DNA from: Candidatus Rokuibacteriota bacterium
Lineage (GTDB): Bacteria; Methylomirabilota; Methylomirabilia; Rokubacteriales; CSP1-6
NCBI GenBank assembly: GCA_003221515.1
Contig: QHSI01000114.1
Span: forward strand, 1 to 41,307
Direction of reading: 5' to 3'
DNA length: 41,307 nt
The position numbers and the translations under genes were made by a program. Shown one piece after another: positions 1 to 9,300 of this stretch. The notes beneath the pieces were generated by a model. The model saw only the letters and a list, made by a program, of their open reading frames with translations, did not search any database and had not been told where the DNA came from. Position 1 is the first letter of the stretch. Every line of letters starts with the position of its first letter.

Positions 1-2270
1 GTGCAGGCGTGGTCGGCGAGCATCGTGACCGCGCCGGTCGCGCACGCCGGATCACCACTCCAGCCCGCGAAATACGAGCCGGCCGCCGGCGCCGGCGTGA
101 GCGTCACGACGGTGCCCTCGGTGAACTGGGCCGCGCAGCTCGGGCCGCACGCGATCCCGGCCGGCGCGCTGGTGACGCCGCCGCTTCCCGTGCCCGTCAG
201 CCCCACCGTCATCGTGAAGAGACGTGGTACGAGCGGATTGCGTGCCACGACGACGGTCGCGTCGGCGCGGCCGTACACGATCGTTTCGCCCCCGGACGAG
301 AAGACGATCGATCGCACACCTTGCGTGGTGCGGCCCGGCGTCAGCCCCGTCTCCTGGTCCAGGATCTTCAGGAGGCTGCCGTCGACGGTGCTCCAGAAGC
401 GAATCGTCGCGTCGTCGCCGCTGGACGCCAGCGCGGCGCCGTCGGGCGAGACCGCAAGCGTCACGATCGTGGCGGTGTGCCCAACGAGCGGCGACCCGAC
501 CGCGGTGCCATCGGCCACGCGCAGGCTGACGATGCTCGCGCCCGCGCTGCTGGTCTGGCTTGGTTTCACTCCGGCCGCGAGCGTCTCACCGTCGAGCGAG
601 AAGGCAAGCGCGGTCACGTACTGCCCGTACTGCAGCGTGGTGAGGGGCGTCCGGCTGATCGTGTCCCAGATCTGGACCTGCTTGCCATCACCGATGATGG
701 CCGCGAGACGAGTCCGATCGGCGGAGACCGTCAGGAGATTCCCGCCCGTGCTCGGGTCCTGGGCCAAGAGCGAGACCGAGCCGTCGATCAGGCTCCACAG
801 CTGGATCGAGTTGTCGGAGGAGCTGCTGGGGTACGAGGCGACCGTCTGGCCATCGGCGACAACCGCCAGGCTCCGGCGGCCGGGGATCGGATTCCCCGAG
901 GGGATCTGGAGCAGGCTGCCGTTGGAGACGCTTCGGGCCGCGAGCGTCCAGGTGCAGCACACACTGGCCGACACCAGCGTCTGGCCGTCCGGTGAGAGCA
1001 AGATCGCCGATTGCCCGAGATCGGGGATGGTGAGGGCCAGGTTGCCGGTCGGCGCGTCCCAGAGCTTGAGCGCATTCGGCCCGAGGGGATCGGTTTGTCC
1101 AGTGATGGTCTCGCTAGCCGCCGCCACGGTCGCGTCGTCTGGAGTGAGCGCGACCTTCCAGATGAAGCCCGAATAGGCCGTGAGCGTGCGCTGGAAGCTA
1201 CCGTCCGCGACGTTCCACAGCCGGAGGCTGAGGATGTAGTTGCTCTGGAGGGAATAGCGCGCCCCGGCCGAGACGAGCGTCTGGCTGTCGGGCGAGAACG
1301 CGATGACCGCCTGGCCGCCGGCGTGCGGGCTCCACACGGCAAAGGGCGCCGGCGACGGGTTGGCCAGGTCGGCGCGCCGGAAGAGCTTGATGATGGAGTG
1401 GAGCGTCGTGGCCGGCGGCGGATCGTGCTCGAAACCCGAGTATGCGAGCGTCTGGCCGTCAGGCGAGAAGCCGAAGCCCCCGAAGGTCAGTCCGGATGCG
1501 CTGACCAGGGCCACCAGGGCGCCATCGAGCGCGCTGTAGACCGCGCCGCCGGCGGTCGCGAGCAGCTGGGCATCGGGCGAGAAGGCGGGGTTCAATGGAC
1601 CGCCCGCGTTGATGTTCAGCAGCGCGGCGCCGTCGGGGATCCTGATGATGTCCAGGCCGTTGCTGGACATCGTGGCGACACGATCGGGCGTAGACGGGTC
1701 CGGCGAGAACGAGAAGGGCCCGTAGGACGGGCTGTCGAACAGCACTGTCCAGTCGGCCACGCGCCAGATGCGCAGCCCAGCGGGCCACCCGCTCGTGATG
1801 GCCAGGCCGAGCATCTGGCCGTTCGGCGAGAACGCGAGGCCGCAGAGGCTGAGGCACCCCACCTGGCCGGGGAACGCTCCAGACAGCGTCCGGACCACGC
1901 TTCCGTCCGCCACGCTCCACACGAGAACGGAGTTGTCGTTCCCGGCCGAGGCCAGTAGCGTGCCGTCGAGTGAGAAGGACAAGGACCTGATGGTGGCGAC
2001 TGCCTGGTACTGCGGAGGCGGCGCCTGGTGGCCGGTAAGGGTGCGCAGGAGCATGCCGTCGGCAGCACGCCAGAGCTTGATCGTCCCGTCGTCACCGCCA
2101 GAAGCGATGATGGACCCATCCGGCGAGTATTGGACCGCCGTCGCCGAGTGCGCGTGTCCGCCCCGCATCCAGAGGACGTCGGGCCGCTCGGCCAGCGCCG
2201 GCCCGGCCGTACAGAACAGCGAGGCCACGATCACGGACGCGGTCCACCGATCCAAGCGAAGTGATTTCAC
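1..2270 (-). CDS. Secreted WD40-like beta-propeller protein (partial, 3' end missing)
   Basis: This reading frame starts at GTG 2270 and stays open to the left window edge (about 756 residues seen, no stop). A GGGAGG-like ribosome site lies 6-7 bases before the GTG. The N-terminus has basic residues, then a hydrophobic stretch ending in an ALA-type cleavage site near residue 26, so export is likely. About a dozen degenerate repeats follow, with phrases such as SPDGQTLVSAS and NSIQLW or GTIKLW, typical of WD40 blades; this is enough for two propellers. The last visible part (GIACGPSCAAQF, then GTVVTLTP and FAGWSGDPAC) matches the short bacterial surface repeat with paired Cys and a GWSG core that often follows propellers in secreted proteins. 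Partner and function cannot be told from the sequence. Extracellular or periplasmic scaffolding is an inference. Confidence 0.85.
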   Translation of the reverse strand, partial: MKSLRLDRWTASVIVASLFCTAGPALAERPDVLWMRGGHAHSATAVQYSPDGSIIASGGDDGTIKLWRAADGMLLRTLTGHQAPPPQYQAVATIRSLSFSLDGTLLASAGNDNSVLVWSVADGSVVRTLSGAFPGQVGCLSLCGLAFSPNGQMLGLAITSGWPAGLRIWRVADWTVLFDSPSYGPFSFSPDPSTPDRVATMSSNGLDIIRIPDGAALLNINAGGPLNPAFSPDAQLLATAGGAVYSALDGALVALVSASGLTFGGFGFSPDGQTLAYSGFEHDPPPATTLHSIIKLFRRADLANPSPAPFAVWSPHAGGQAVIAFSPDSQTLVSAGARYSLQSNYILSLRLWNVADGSFQRTLTAYSGFIWKVALTPDDATVAAASETITGQTDPLGPNALKLWDAPTGNLALTIPDLGQSAILLSPDGQTLVSASVCCTWTLAARSVSNGSLLQIPSGNPIPGRRSLAVVADGQTVASYPSSSSDNSIQLWSLIDGSVSLLAQDPSTGGNLLTVSADRTRLAAIIGDGKQVQIWDTISRTPLTTLQYGQYVTALAFSLDGETLAAGVKPSQTSSAGASIVSLRVADGTAVGSPLVGHTATIVTLAVSPDGAALASSGDDATIRFWSTVDGSLLKILDQETGLTPGRTTQGVRSIVFSSGGETIVYGRADATVVVARNPLVPRLFTMTVGLTGTGSGGVTSAPAGIACGPSCAAQFTEGTVVTLTPAPAAGSYFAGWSGDPACATGAVTMLADHAC

Positions 2271-2303
2271 GGGGTGCCTCCCTCTCGAGGGATACCGGCG
2301 AGC

Positions 2304-2346
2304 GGTTCGGGTCTCCGTCCACTATAGGTTTTGAGACCCGTGAACC
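2304..2346. promoter_or_regulatory. Inverted repeat upstream of the propeller gene
   Basis: CGGGTCTC (2308-2315) and GAGACCCG (2333-2340) form a perfect 8-bp dyad. Beyond a 2-base bulge the stem extends with GGTT/AACC. The spacer of 17 bases contains TATAGT on the minus strand (2326-2321), which could serve as a -10 box for the GTG at 2270. No convincing -35 box is seen. It could be an operator or a leader hairpin. It is not a classic terminator, because no T-run follows on either strand. Confidence 0.35.
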
Positions 2347-2574
2347 AGAAGATTTCTCGTTCACGCCGCCGGCGCAGACCTGTCCAGCCTCGCGCCCGAC
2401 GGTGTCCGTTTTCTGTCGCCGATCGGCACCAGCGCTCAGCCGCGAAATCCAGGCGGTAACTCGTGCCGTAGCGGACGACCGACGCCAACAGCGGTGCGCG
2501 CTGTCAATCGGGATTCGATCGGACGGATCTGCTGGTCGCTGGGGATTTTCTGCGGCGGTGCCGGAGTGCTCTTG
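2347..2574. other. Gene-free stretch
   Basis: This lies between the end of the MFS gene and the dyad upstream of the propeller gene. The open frames here are short and lack a ribosome site or recognisable protein content. I found no clear terminator hairpin for the MFS gene and no RNA gene. Confidence 0.5.
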
Positions 2575-3762
2575 TCAGGCCCGCGCGGGCTCGGCGACGG
2601 AATCGCGCAGCGCCAGGCAGAGCGGGATCGTCGTCAGCACGATGGCGGCGACGATGACGAGCGTGAAGGTGACGCCGGCCACGTCGCCCAGCACGCCGTA
2701 GAGGGAGGGCGCCAGCGCCGAGGCCGCGATGGTGGTGGTGTAGTAGAGCCCGTACGCGCGCGAGCGCCGGTTGGCGTTGACGAGATCGGCGACCGTGCCG
2801 TAGAGGACGGACGAGGTTCCGTTGAGCGCCACGCCGATCAGCGGCAGGATCGCGAGCGCCAGCGGCAGCGGCGCCGCGATGATCGCCAGGATGCCGAGCG
2901 CGGTCGCGCCCTCGGTGAGCACGACCGTCCGGATCACGCCGAGCCGCTCGGCGACGAGGCCGCAGGCGAACTTGCCGGCGGCGCCGCCCGCGAAGAGCAG
3001 CGCCATCGCCGTCCCGATTCCCGCGACCGAGGAGCCCTTCGCCATCAGCGCGAACGGCAGGAACGTGAGGAAGCCGGTCCGCGTTGCGTTGTCGATCATG
3101 CCGATCGCGGTCAGTGCCTGGAAGCCGCCCCGGTCGCGGATGCCCCATCCCGAGCTGACGGCGCCAGGCGCCGCCGAGCCGTCGTCCACGTCGGGCATTC
3201 CGGTGTCGAGCCGCGCCAGCACCAATATTATTACGATCGCGGCCGCGATCCCGAGGACGCCGTACGCCGCGCCGGCCCACCGCCAGCCGACGACGCTCGC
3301 CCCGAACGCGACGACCAACGGGACCACGACCTTGCCGAGGTCGCCGGAGACGTTGTAGGTCCCGAGCGCCGCGCGCCGCCGGCCCGTCTCGTACGCTTTC
3401 GCGACGAGGGACGACGACAGCGGGTGCTGCACGCCCGAGCCGAGCCCGGCGATCAGCAGCACGGCCAGTAGCGACAGAAAGCCACCGGTCGCGCCGGCCA
3501 CGATGAAGCCGCACGCGGTCACCGCGGTGCCGAACGCGAGGAGCCACCGTTCGCCGAGGCGCTCGGCGAGCAAGCCGGCCGGGATCTGAAACGCTGACAT
3601 CCCACCGCTGTAGGCGGTACGGATCATCCCGACCTGCGCGAAGCTCAGTCCGAACTCGGACGCCCACAGCGGCAGCAGCACGTAGAGGATGTCGGAGAAT
3701 CCGTCGTGGACGAAGTGAATACTACAAGCGGCCGCGAGCACCGCACGCGCGCGGGATCTCAC
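2575..3762 (-). CDS. MFS transporter, fosmidomycin-resistance-like
   Basis: A 395-residue, strongly hydrophobic protein with about 12 predicted membrane helices, the usual length for the major facilitator superfamily. The N-terminal motif HFVHDGFSDILYVLLP followed by WASEFGLSFAQVG resembles the Fsr (fosmidomycin resistance) branch. Loop motifs LAERLGERW and VAERLGVIRT lie after helices 2 and 8. The start is taken as GTG 3762, because an upstream ATG is in another frame and runs into a stop. It is divergent from the cobalamin adenosyltransferase gene. The probable role is proton-driven export of a small molecule across the inner membrane; the substrate cannot be inferred. Confidence 0.85.
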   Translation of the reverse strand: MRSRARAVLAAACSIHFVHDGFSDILYVLLPLWASEFGLSFAQVGMIRTAYSGGMSAFQIPAGLLAERLGERWLLAFGTAVTACGFIVAGATGGFLSLLAVLLIAGLGSGVQHPLSSSLVAKAYETGRRRAALGTYNVSGDLGKVVVPLVVAFGASVVGWRWAGAAYGVLGIAAAIVIILVLARLDTGMPDVDDGSAAPGAVSSGWGIRDRGGFQALTAIGMIDNATRTGFLTFLPFALMAKGSSVAGIGTAMALLFAGGAAGKFACGLVAERLGVIRTVVLTEGATALGILAIIAAPLPLALAILPLIGVALNGTSSVLYGTVADLVNANRRSRAYGLYYTTTIAASALAPSLYGVLGDVAGVTFTLVIVAAIVLTTIPLCLALRDSVAEPARA

Positions 3763-3883
3763 GCCACGATCATCCCCGTGCCTCCAACCCCGTTCAAGTA
3801 GAATACCGGCGACGGTAGTGCGAGCCGAGCCGGTTCGACCGGCGAGGCGAGCCTACAAGGTTCGAGATGTCGGAGGGCGGAGC

Positions 3884-4504
3884 ATGACCATCAGCATCAC
3901 GCGCGTGTACACGCGAACCGGCGACAAGGGCGAGACCGCCCTGGTCGGCGGCAAGCGCGTCCCCAAGGACTCGCCGCGGATCGTCGCCTACGGGACCGTC
4001 GACGAGCTGAACGCGGCGGTCGGCCTGGCGCGGGTCTTCAACGCCGAGCGCCTCGCCGAGGGCGAGCGGCACCGATGGCTCGACGAGGTGCTCCGGAAGA
4101 TCCAGAACCAGCTCTTCGACCTCGGCAGCGAGCTGGCGACGCCCCCCGACGCCGCGTACGAGGGGATGTTCCGGATGAGCGAGGGCGAGGTGAAGGAGCT
4201 CGAGGATCTGATGGACCGGTGCCAGAAAGATCTGCCGCCGCTCAAGTCCTTCATCCTGCCGGGCGGCGGCCGGATCCACGGATTCCTCCATCAGGCGCGC
4301 ACCGTGTGCCGTCGCGCCGAGCGCGAGCTGCTGGCGCTCTCCCGCGTCGAGCCCGTCGGCGAGTGGCCGCTCCGCTATCTGAACCGGCTGAGCGACGCGT
4401 TCTTCGTGCTCGGCCGCTGGGTCGGCAAGCACCTGGGCGAGCAGGAATACCTCTGGGAGCGCGGGCTGTCGAGCCACGCCCGCGCGAGGAAGCCACGCTC
4501 ATGA
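3884..4504 (+). CDS. pduO: PduO-type cob(I)alamin adenosyltransferase
   Basis: This 206-residue enzyme is predicted to transfer the adenosyl group of ATP to cob(I)alamin, making coenzyme B12. Family signatures are visible: TRTGDKGET near residues 10-18 (ATP site), GTVDELN at 37-43, FILPGG, then RTVCRRAERE and RYLNRLSDAFF in the C-terminal helices. The ATG at 3884 is preferred over an in-frame upstream ATG at 3818 because GGAGG lies 7 bases before it and homology begins there. Its stop overlaps the start of the next gene (ATGA), so it leads a three-gene operon. No B12-dependent enzyme is visible in the window, so its client must be elsewhere. Confidence 0.92.
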   Translation: MTISITRVYTRTGDKGETALVGGKRVPKDSPRIVAYGTVDELNAAVGLARVFNAERLAEGERHRWLDEVLRKIQNQLFDLGSELATPPDAAYEGMFRMSEGEVKELEDLMDRCQKDLPPLKSFILPGGGRIHGFLHQARTVCRRAERELLALSRVEPVGEWPLRYLNRLSDAFFVLGRWVGKHLGEQEYLWERGLSSHARARKPRS

Positions 4505-5586
4505 AATTCGGCCTGTTCTACGAGCTGTCGGTGCCGCGTCCGTGGACCCGTGAGTCGGAGCGCACCGTGTACGACAACGCCCTCGAGCAGGTGAAGCTCG
4601 CCGACGAGCTGGGATTCGATCAGGTGTGGGCGGTCGAGCACCACTTCCTCGAGGAGTACTCGCACTGTCCGGCGCCCGAGCTGTTCCTGACCGCATGCGC
4701 GATGGTGACGAAGCGGATCCGCGTCGGGTTCGGGATCGTGGTGTGCGTGCCGCAGTTCAATCATCCGATCAAGATCGCCGAGCGGACGGCGGTGCTCGAC
4801 ATCCTCTCCGGCGGCCGCGTCGAGGTCGGCACCGGCCGCTCGGCCACCTGGACGGAGCTGGCCGGGTTCAACGCGGACCCGGACAGCACCAAGAAGAGCT
4901 GGGACGAGTTCGTGCGCTGCCTGCCGAAGATGTGGACGTCGGACAAGTACGAGTTCGAGGGCGAGTTCTGGTCGATGCCGCGACGGACGATCCTGCCCAG
5001 GGTGTACCAGCGCCCGCACCCGCCGATGTGGGTCGCCGTCACGAGCCCGGGCACCGAGCTCGACGCCGCCGACCGCGGCCTCGGCAGCCTCGGGCTCACG
5101 TTCGGCCAGTTCGCCGAGCAGGAGACGCGCATCGCCGAGTACCGGCGGCGGATCCAGCTCTGCGAGCCGGTCGGCGAGTTCGTGAACGATCAGGTCTCGA
5201 CCGTCAACTTCCTCTACTGCCACGAAGACGAGGCCGCCGGCCTCAAGACCGGCCGGCGCATGGCGGACTACTTCAACTATCTGGCCACGCAGCTCATCTC
5301 GGTCCGCGAGACGTATCCGTCCAAATCGTACCCGTCGCTCGGGCTCTTGCCGCAGCTGCGCCGTCAGGCGACCGGACCCGACAGCGGAGAGCAGGCCGGC
5401 GAGGGCCTCTGCCTCGGCGGCCCCGAGCGCATCACGCGCGCGCTGAAGCGGTGGGAATCCGTCGGCGTGGACCGCGTGAACTTCCTCGTCAACACCGCGG
5501 AGATGATCCCGCAGACCGAGGTGCTGGCGAGCCTCCGGCTCTTCGGGCGCGAGGTCATGCCCGCGTTCAACGGACGGAAGGACTGA
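4501..5586 (+). CDS. LLM-class flavin-dependent oxidoreductase
   Basis: A 361-residue protein of the bacterial luciferase-like monooxygenase family (TIM barrel, FMN or F420 as cofactor). The start MKFGLFYELSVPRPW, the ADELGFDQVWAVEHHFL segment near residues 35-50, the RIRVGFGIV strand, ERTAVLDILSGGRVEVGTGRS around 95-115 and the late GGPERITRALKRWE segment are standard family features. It overlaps the cobalamin adenosyltransferase stop by 4 bases and the next start by 1 base, indicating translational coupling. The substrate is unknown. The neighbouring acetoacetate-decarboxylase-like gene suggests a joint small-molecule pathway, which is an inference from context only. Confidence 0.9.
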   Translation: MKFGLFYELSVPRPWTRESERTVYDNALEQVKLADELGFDQVWAVEHHFLEEYSHCPAPELFLTACAMVTKRIRVGFGIVVCVPQFNHPIKIAERTAVLDILSGGRVEVGTGRSATWTELAGFNADPDSTKKSWDEFVRCLPKMWTSDKYEFEGEFWSMPRRTILPRVYQRPHPPMWVAVTSPGTELDAADRGLGSLGLTFGQFAEQETRIAEYRRRIQLCEPVGEFVNDQVSTVNFLYCHEDEAAGLKTGRRMADYFNYLATQLISVRETYPSKSYPSLGLLPQLRRQATGPDSGEQAGEGLCLGGPERITRALKRWESVGVDRVNFLVNTAEMIPQTEVLASLRLFGREVMPAFNGRKD

Positions 5587-6323
5587 TGCCGCTCTTCGGT
5601 GAGCTCGAGATCGACGCGGTCGCGCCGGCGCTGCCGCAACTCCGCGACCTCGACACCGAGGCGTGGGAGATCCCGAAGGCCGAGATCGTCCAGGTGGCCT
5701 ACGAAGTCGCCGACGGCACCCGTACGCTCCTGCCGCGCGCGCTGCATCCGGCGATTCCCGAGTACGTGACCTTCGTGGTGACGCGGTATCCCGAGAGCCC
5801 CGTCGGGCCCTTCGACCTGGCGCAGCTGCGGCTGATGGCGCGGGCGGGGGTGCACCCGCGCGGTTACGTGCTGGGCGCGGTCGCGTCGACCGACGCGGCG
5901 GTGGCCGCGCTGCGCGAGCGCTGGGGCTACCCGGTAGTCCGGGGTGAGGTCGCGTTCCGGCGCTATCACGACCGGGTGGCGTCGACCGTGCGCCGCGGCG
6001 GCGAGACGATCCTCGACATCGCGGTGGTCGATCCAGAGGTGATCGCGGGCGGCGATCTTCAGTACATCCACGCCGTCACGCTGGCGCGCGTGGACGGCGC
6101 CGCACAGCTCGTCCAGGTGGATCCGCACTACACGGTGCACCGCGCCGCGCGCGGCCGGGCTCAGGTGGGACGGTTCGCCGCCGCCGCGTGGAACGCCGCG
6201 GCCGTCAGGCTGACGACGCCGATCTCGGCGAGCGCGTCGACGTGCGACACGGATCTCCCGCGCATCCGCTTCGTGATGGACCCGCAGATCCCCGTGGTGA
6301 GCGGAACGAAGAAGGTCCGCTGA
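5586..6323 (+). CDS. Acetoacetate-decarboxylase-like protein, probable catalytic Lys missing
   Basis: A 245-residue protein with the acetoacetate decarboxylase (ADC) fold signature: HPAIPEYVTFVVTRYPESPV near residues 54-73, FDLAQLRLMARAGVHPRGY, then ERWGYPVVRG at 111-120. In true ADC the equivalent of the last segment reads roughly GYPKK, with the first Lys forming the Schiff base. Here the two positions are Val-Val, so ordinary decarboxylation is doubtful. The superfamily includes members that do other Schiff-base or hydrolytic chemistry. The ATG at 5586 overlaps the previous stop (TGATG). The gene ends one base from the stop of the opposing GAF kinase gene. Confidence 0.75.
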   Translation: MPLFGELEIDAVAPALPQLRDLDTEAWEIPKAEIVQVAYEVADGTRTLLPRALHPAIPEYVTFVVTRYPESPVGPFDLAQLRLMARAGVHPRGYVLGAVASTDAAVAALRERWGYPVVRGEVAFRRYHDRVASTVRRGGETILDIAVVDPEVIAGGDLQYIHAVTLARVDGAAQLVQVDPHYTVHRAARGRAQVGRFAAAAWNAAAVRLTTPISASASTCDTDLPRIRFVMDPQIPVVSGTKKVR

Positions 6324-6324
6324 G

Positions 6325-9300
6325 TCAGGCGCGGGGGGCCGGCGCGTCCAGCGCCTGCCGCAGGCCCTTCAGGAGCCCGTCGGGCGTGAACGGCTTCGGC
6401 AGCAGGATGATGCCCGGATCCAGGACGCCGTGGTGGCCCAGCGCGTCGTCCGTGTATCCCGACATGTAGACGACCTTGATGCCGGGGCGGATCTCATCGA
6501 CCTGGCGCGCCAGGTCCGGCCCGCTCATCTGCGGCATCACGACGTCAGTGAGGAGCAGGCAGATCTCGTCGCGATGCTGGACGCACAGGCGGAGCGCGTC
6601 GGCCCCGGTCGGGGCCTCCAGCACCGTGTAGCCGGCCATCTCGAGGATCTCCCGCGCCAGTTCGCGCACGTCGGCCTCGTCCTCGACCAGCAGGACCGTC
6701 TCGGAGCCCCGCGTCGAGCTACTACGTTGCTCGACCTCCGGCCCGGCCTCTACCGTGGCCTCGTCCACGTGCGGCAGGTAGATGTCGAACGTCGTACCCT
6801 TACCCTGGACGCTCCGCACCCCGATGCATCCGTTGTGCTGCTTGACGATGCCGTAGACCATCGCGAGCCCGAGGCCGGTGCCGCGGCCCTTTTCCTTGGT
6901 GGTGAAGAACGGCTCGAAGATGCGCGCGACGACCTCAGGGCTCATGCCGACGCCGTCGTCGGCGACCGAGAGCCGCACGTGGGGACCGACGCTGGCGTCC
7001 GGGTGCTCGCGCACGAACGCCTCGTCGAGCTCCACGTCCGCCGTCTCGATGACGAGCCGGCCGCCCCGCGGCATCGCGTCCCGGGCGTTGATCGCCAGGT
7101 TCATGAGCACCTGCTCGAGCTGGGTGCCGTCGGCCTTCACGGTGTCGCGCGGCGCGCCGGGCAGGGTCACCAGCGTGACGTCCTCGCCGATCAGACGTCG
7201 CAGCATCGACACCGAGTCGCTGACGGCGGTGTTGACGCTGAGGATCTGCGGCTGGAGCACCTGCTGCCGGCTGAACGCGAGCAGCTGCTTGGTGAGCGCC
7301 GCCGCGCGCAGCGCGGTGCGCTGGATCAGCTCCATGTCTTGTATCAGCTTGGTGCCGGGCTCGAGGCGCTTCAGGAGGATCTCGCACCGGCCGTGGATGA
7401 TCGTCAGCAAGTTGTTGAAGTCGTGGGCGATGCCGCCGGCCAGCCGGCCGATCGCCTCCATCTTCTGGGCCTGGAGCAGGGCGTCCTTGGCGCGCGATAC
7501 CTCTTCGGCGGAGATCTGCACCTGCTGGAAGAGGCGCGCGTTCTCGAGCGCGGTCGCTGCCTGCGACGCGAACGCGGTGGCGGTCGTCTCGTCCTCGGCC
7601 GAGAAGCCCTCGAGCCGGCGCGTGCGGATCGACAGCACGCCGACGACGCGCTCGCCGACCTTGACGGGCACGCCGAGGAAGTTGCGATATCCGAGCCGCC
7701 TGACCGCTTCGCGATGGGCCGGGATGACCCGCGGGTCATCGGTGAGGTCGTCGATCCGTACCGGCTGTCCCGACGTCGCCACGATGCCGCTGAGGCTCTC
7801 ACCGAACTTGAGCCGCTCGACCGACATCGTTTCCTTGGCGTCGCCCCAAAGCCCCGCCACCACCAGCTCGTCGCCTTCGACCAGGCGAAACCCGACCGAC
7901 TCCGACCCGAGGACCTGGCCGCACGCGGCGGCGATCGCTTGCAGGAGCTGCTCGGTCGGCTGGACCTTCGACAACTGGCGGCTCACGTCCAGGAGCGCCT
8001 CGAGTCGCGCCTGGTGGGCGCGCTGCGCCTCGACGAGCTGGGCGTTGCGGATCGCGATCGCCGCCTGCGCGGCCAGCCGCGTCAGGAGCTCCTCGTCCCG
8101 GTCGGTGAAGGGGCGGGCCACTCGGTTCTCGACGTAGAGCAGCCCCTCGATCCGCTCTTCCGTCTGAATCGGCACGACGAGCACCGCCACCACCCCCTCG
8201 CCCGCCGCTACCGTCTTGAAGTGGCCGCTGACCCGTGGGTCGTTCGCGTAGTCGCTCGTGCGGAACGGTTTCCCGGCGAGGAGGGCTTGCCCGCCGGCGC
8301 CGCGGCCCGGCTCGATCCGCGTTCCCAGGTGGCGCTTGCGGGCGCCCGACGGACGCATGACCATCCCGTTGTCCTTGGGGTCGCGGATTGCGATCTCACT
8401 GAGGTCCGCGCGACACAGCTCGCGCGCGCCCTCGCTGACGCGACGGAGGATCGTGTCGAGGTCGAGCGAAGCGGTGATCTGGCTCGCGAGGTCGGCGAGG
8501 ATCTCGGCCTCCCGCCGCCGCTGCTCGGCGTCACGGAACCACCGCGCGCGCTCGAGCGCCATGGCGGCCTGATCCGTGAACGTCTGGGCCAGCCGCATCT
8601 CGTCGACGTCGAAGACGCGCCCTTCGCGGTCGCCAACCGCGATTGCGCCGACGACACGATCGTGGACGATCATCGGCAGCGCGAGCATCGATCGATACGG
8701 GCGCGTCTCGATGACCGCACGCTGCTCGGGTGTCAAGGTGATGCGCGGGTCGAGAAGAATGTTCGTGGTGGCGATCGGCCGTCGGGTGGCCACGGCGCGG
8801 CCGCTCGCGCCGGTGCCGGGCGGGAACGTCATCTCGCCGATGACGTCGTCGCCGGAGACGCTTCGACCTACCAGTTGGCCCGTAGCATCGTGATGCCTGA
8901 GCGAGCACGTGACGACGCCCAGGAGCGCCCGCAGGCAGTCGGCGATCCGGCTGGCCGCCTGGTCGGCGTCGAGCGCTTCGGTGACGAGGCGTCCCACGTC
9001 CGCGAGGACCTCGGCCTCCCACCGCCGGCGAGTCGTCTCGGCGTAGAGTCGCGCGTTCTCCAGGGCGATCGCCGCCTGGTCCACGAACGCTTGCGCCAGC
9101 CGGATCTCGTCCGGGCTGAAGACGCGGCCGGTGAGGCCATGGGCGGACATCGCGCCGAAGATCCGGTCGCCGACGACCAGCGGCAGCGCGAGGATCGACC
9201 GGTACTCGAACGCCTCCAGATGCGCGCGCCGGTCGGGCGCCAGCGGGATCCGGGGGTCCGTGAGGATGTCGGACGTGCACACCGGGCCGCCCTGGCGCAC

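Noticed and set aside
1-1176. Long plus-strand open frame at the left edge
   Set aside because: It is antisense to the propeller gene, whose minus-strand frame shows repeated WD-type blades, a signal peptide and a ribosome site.
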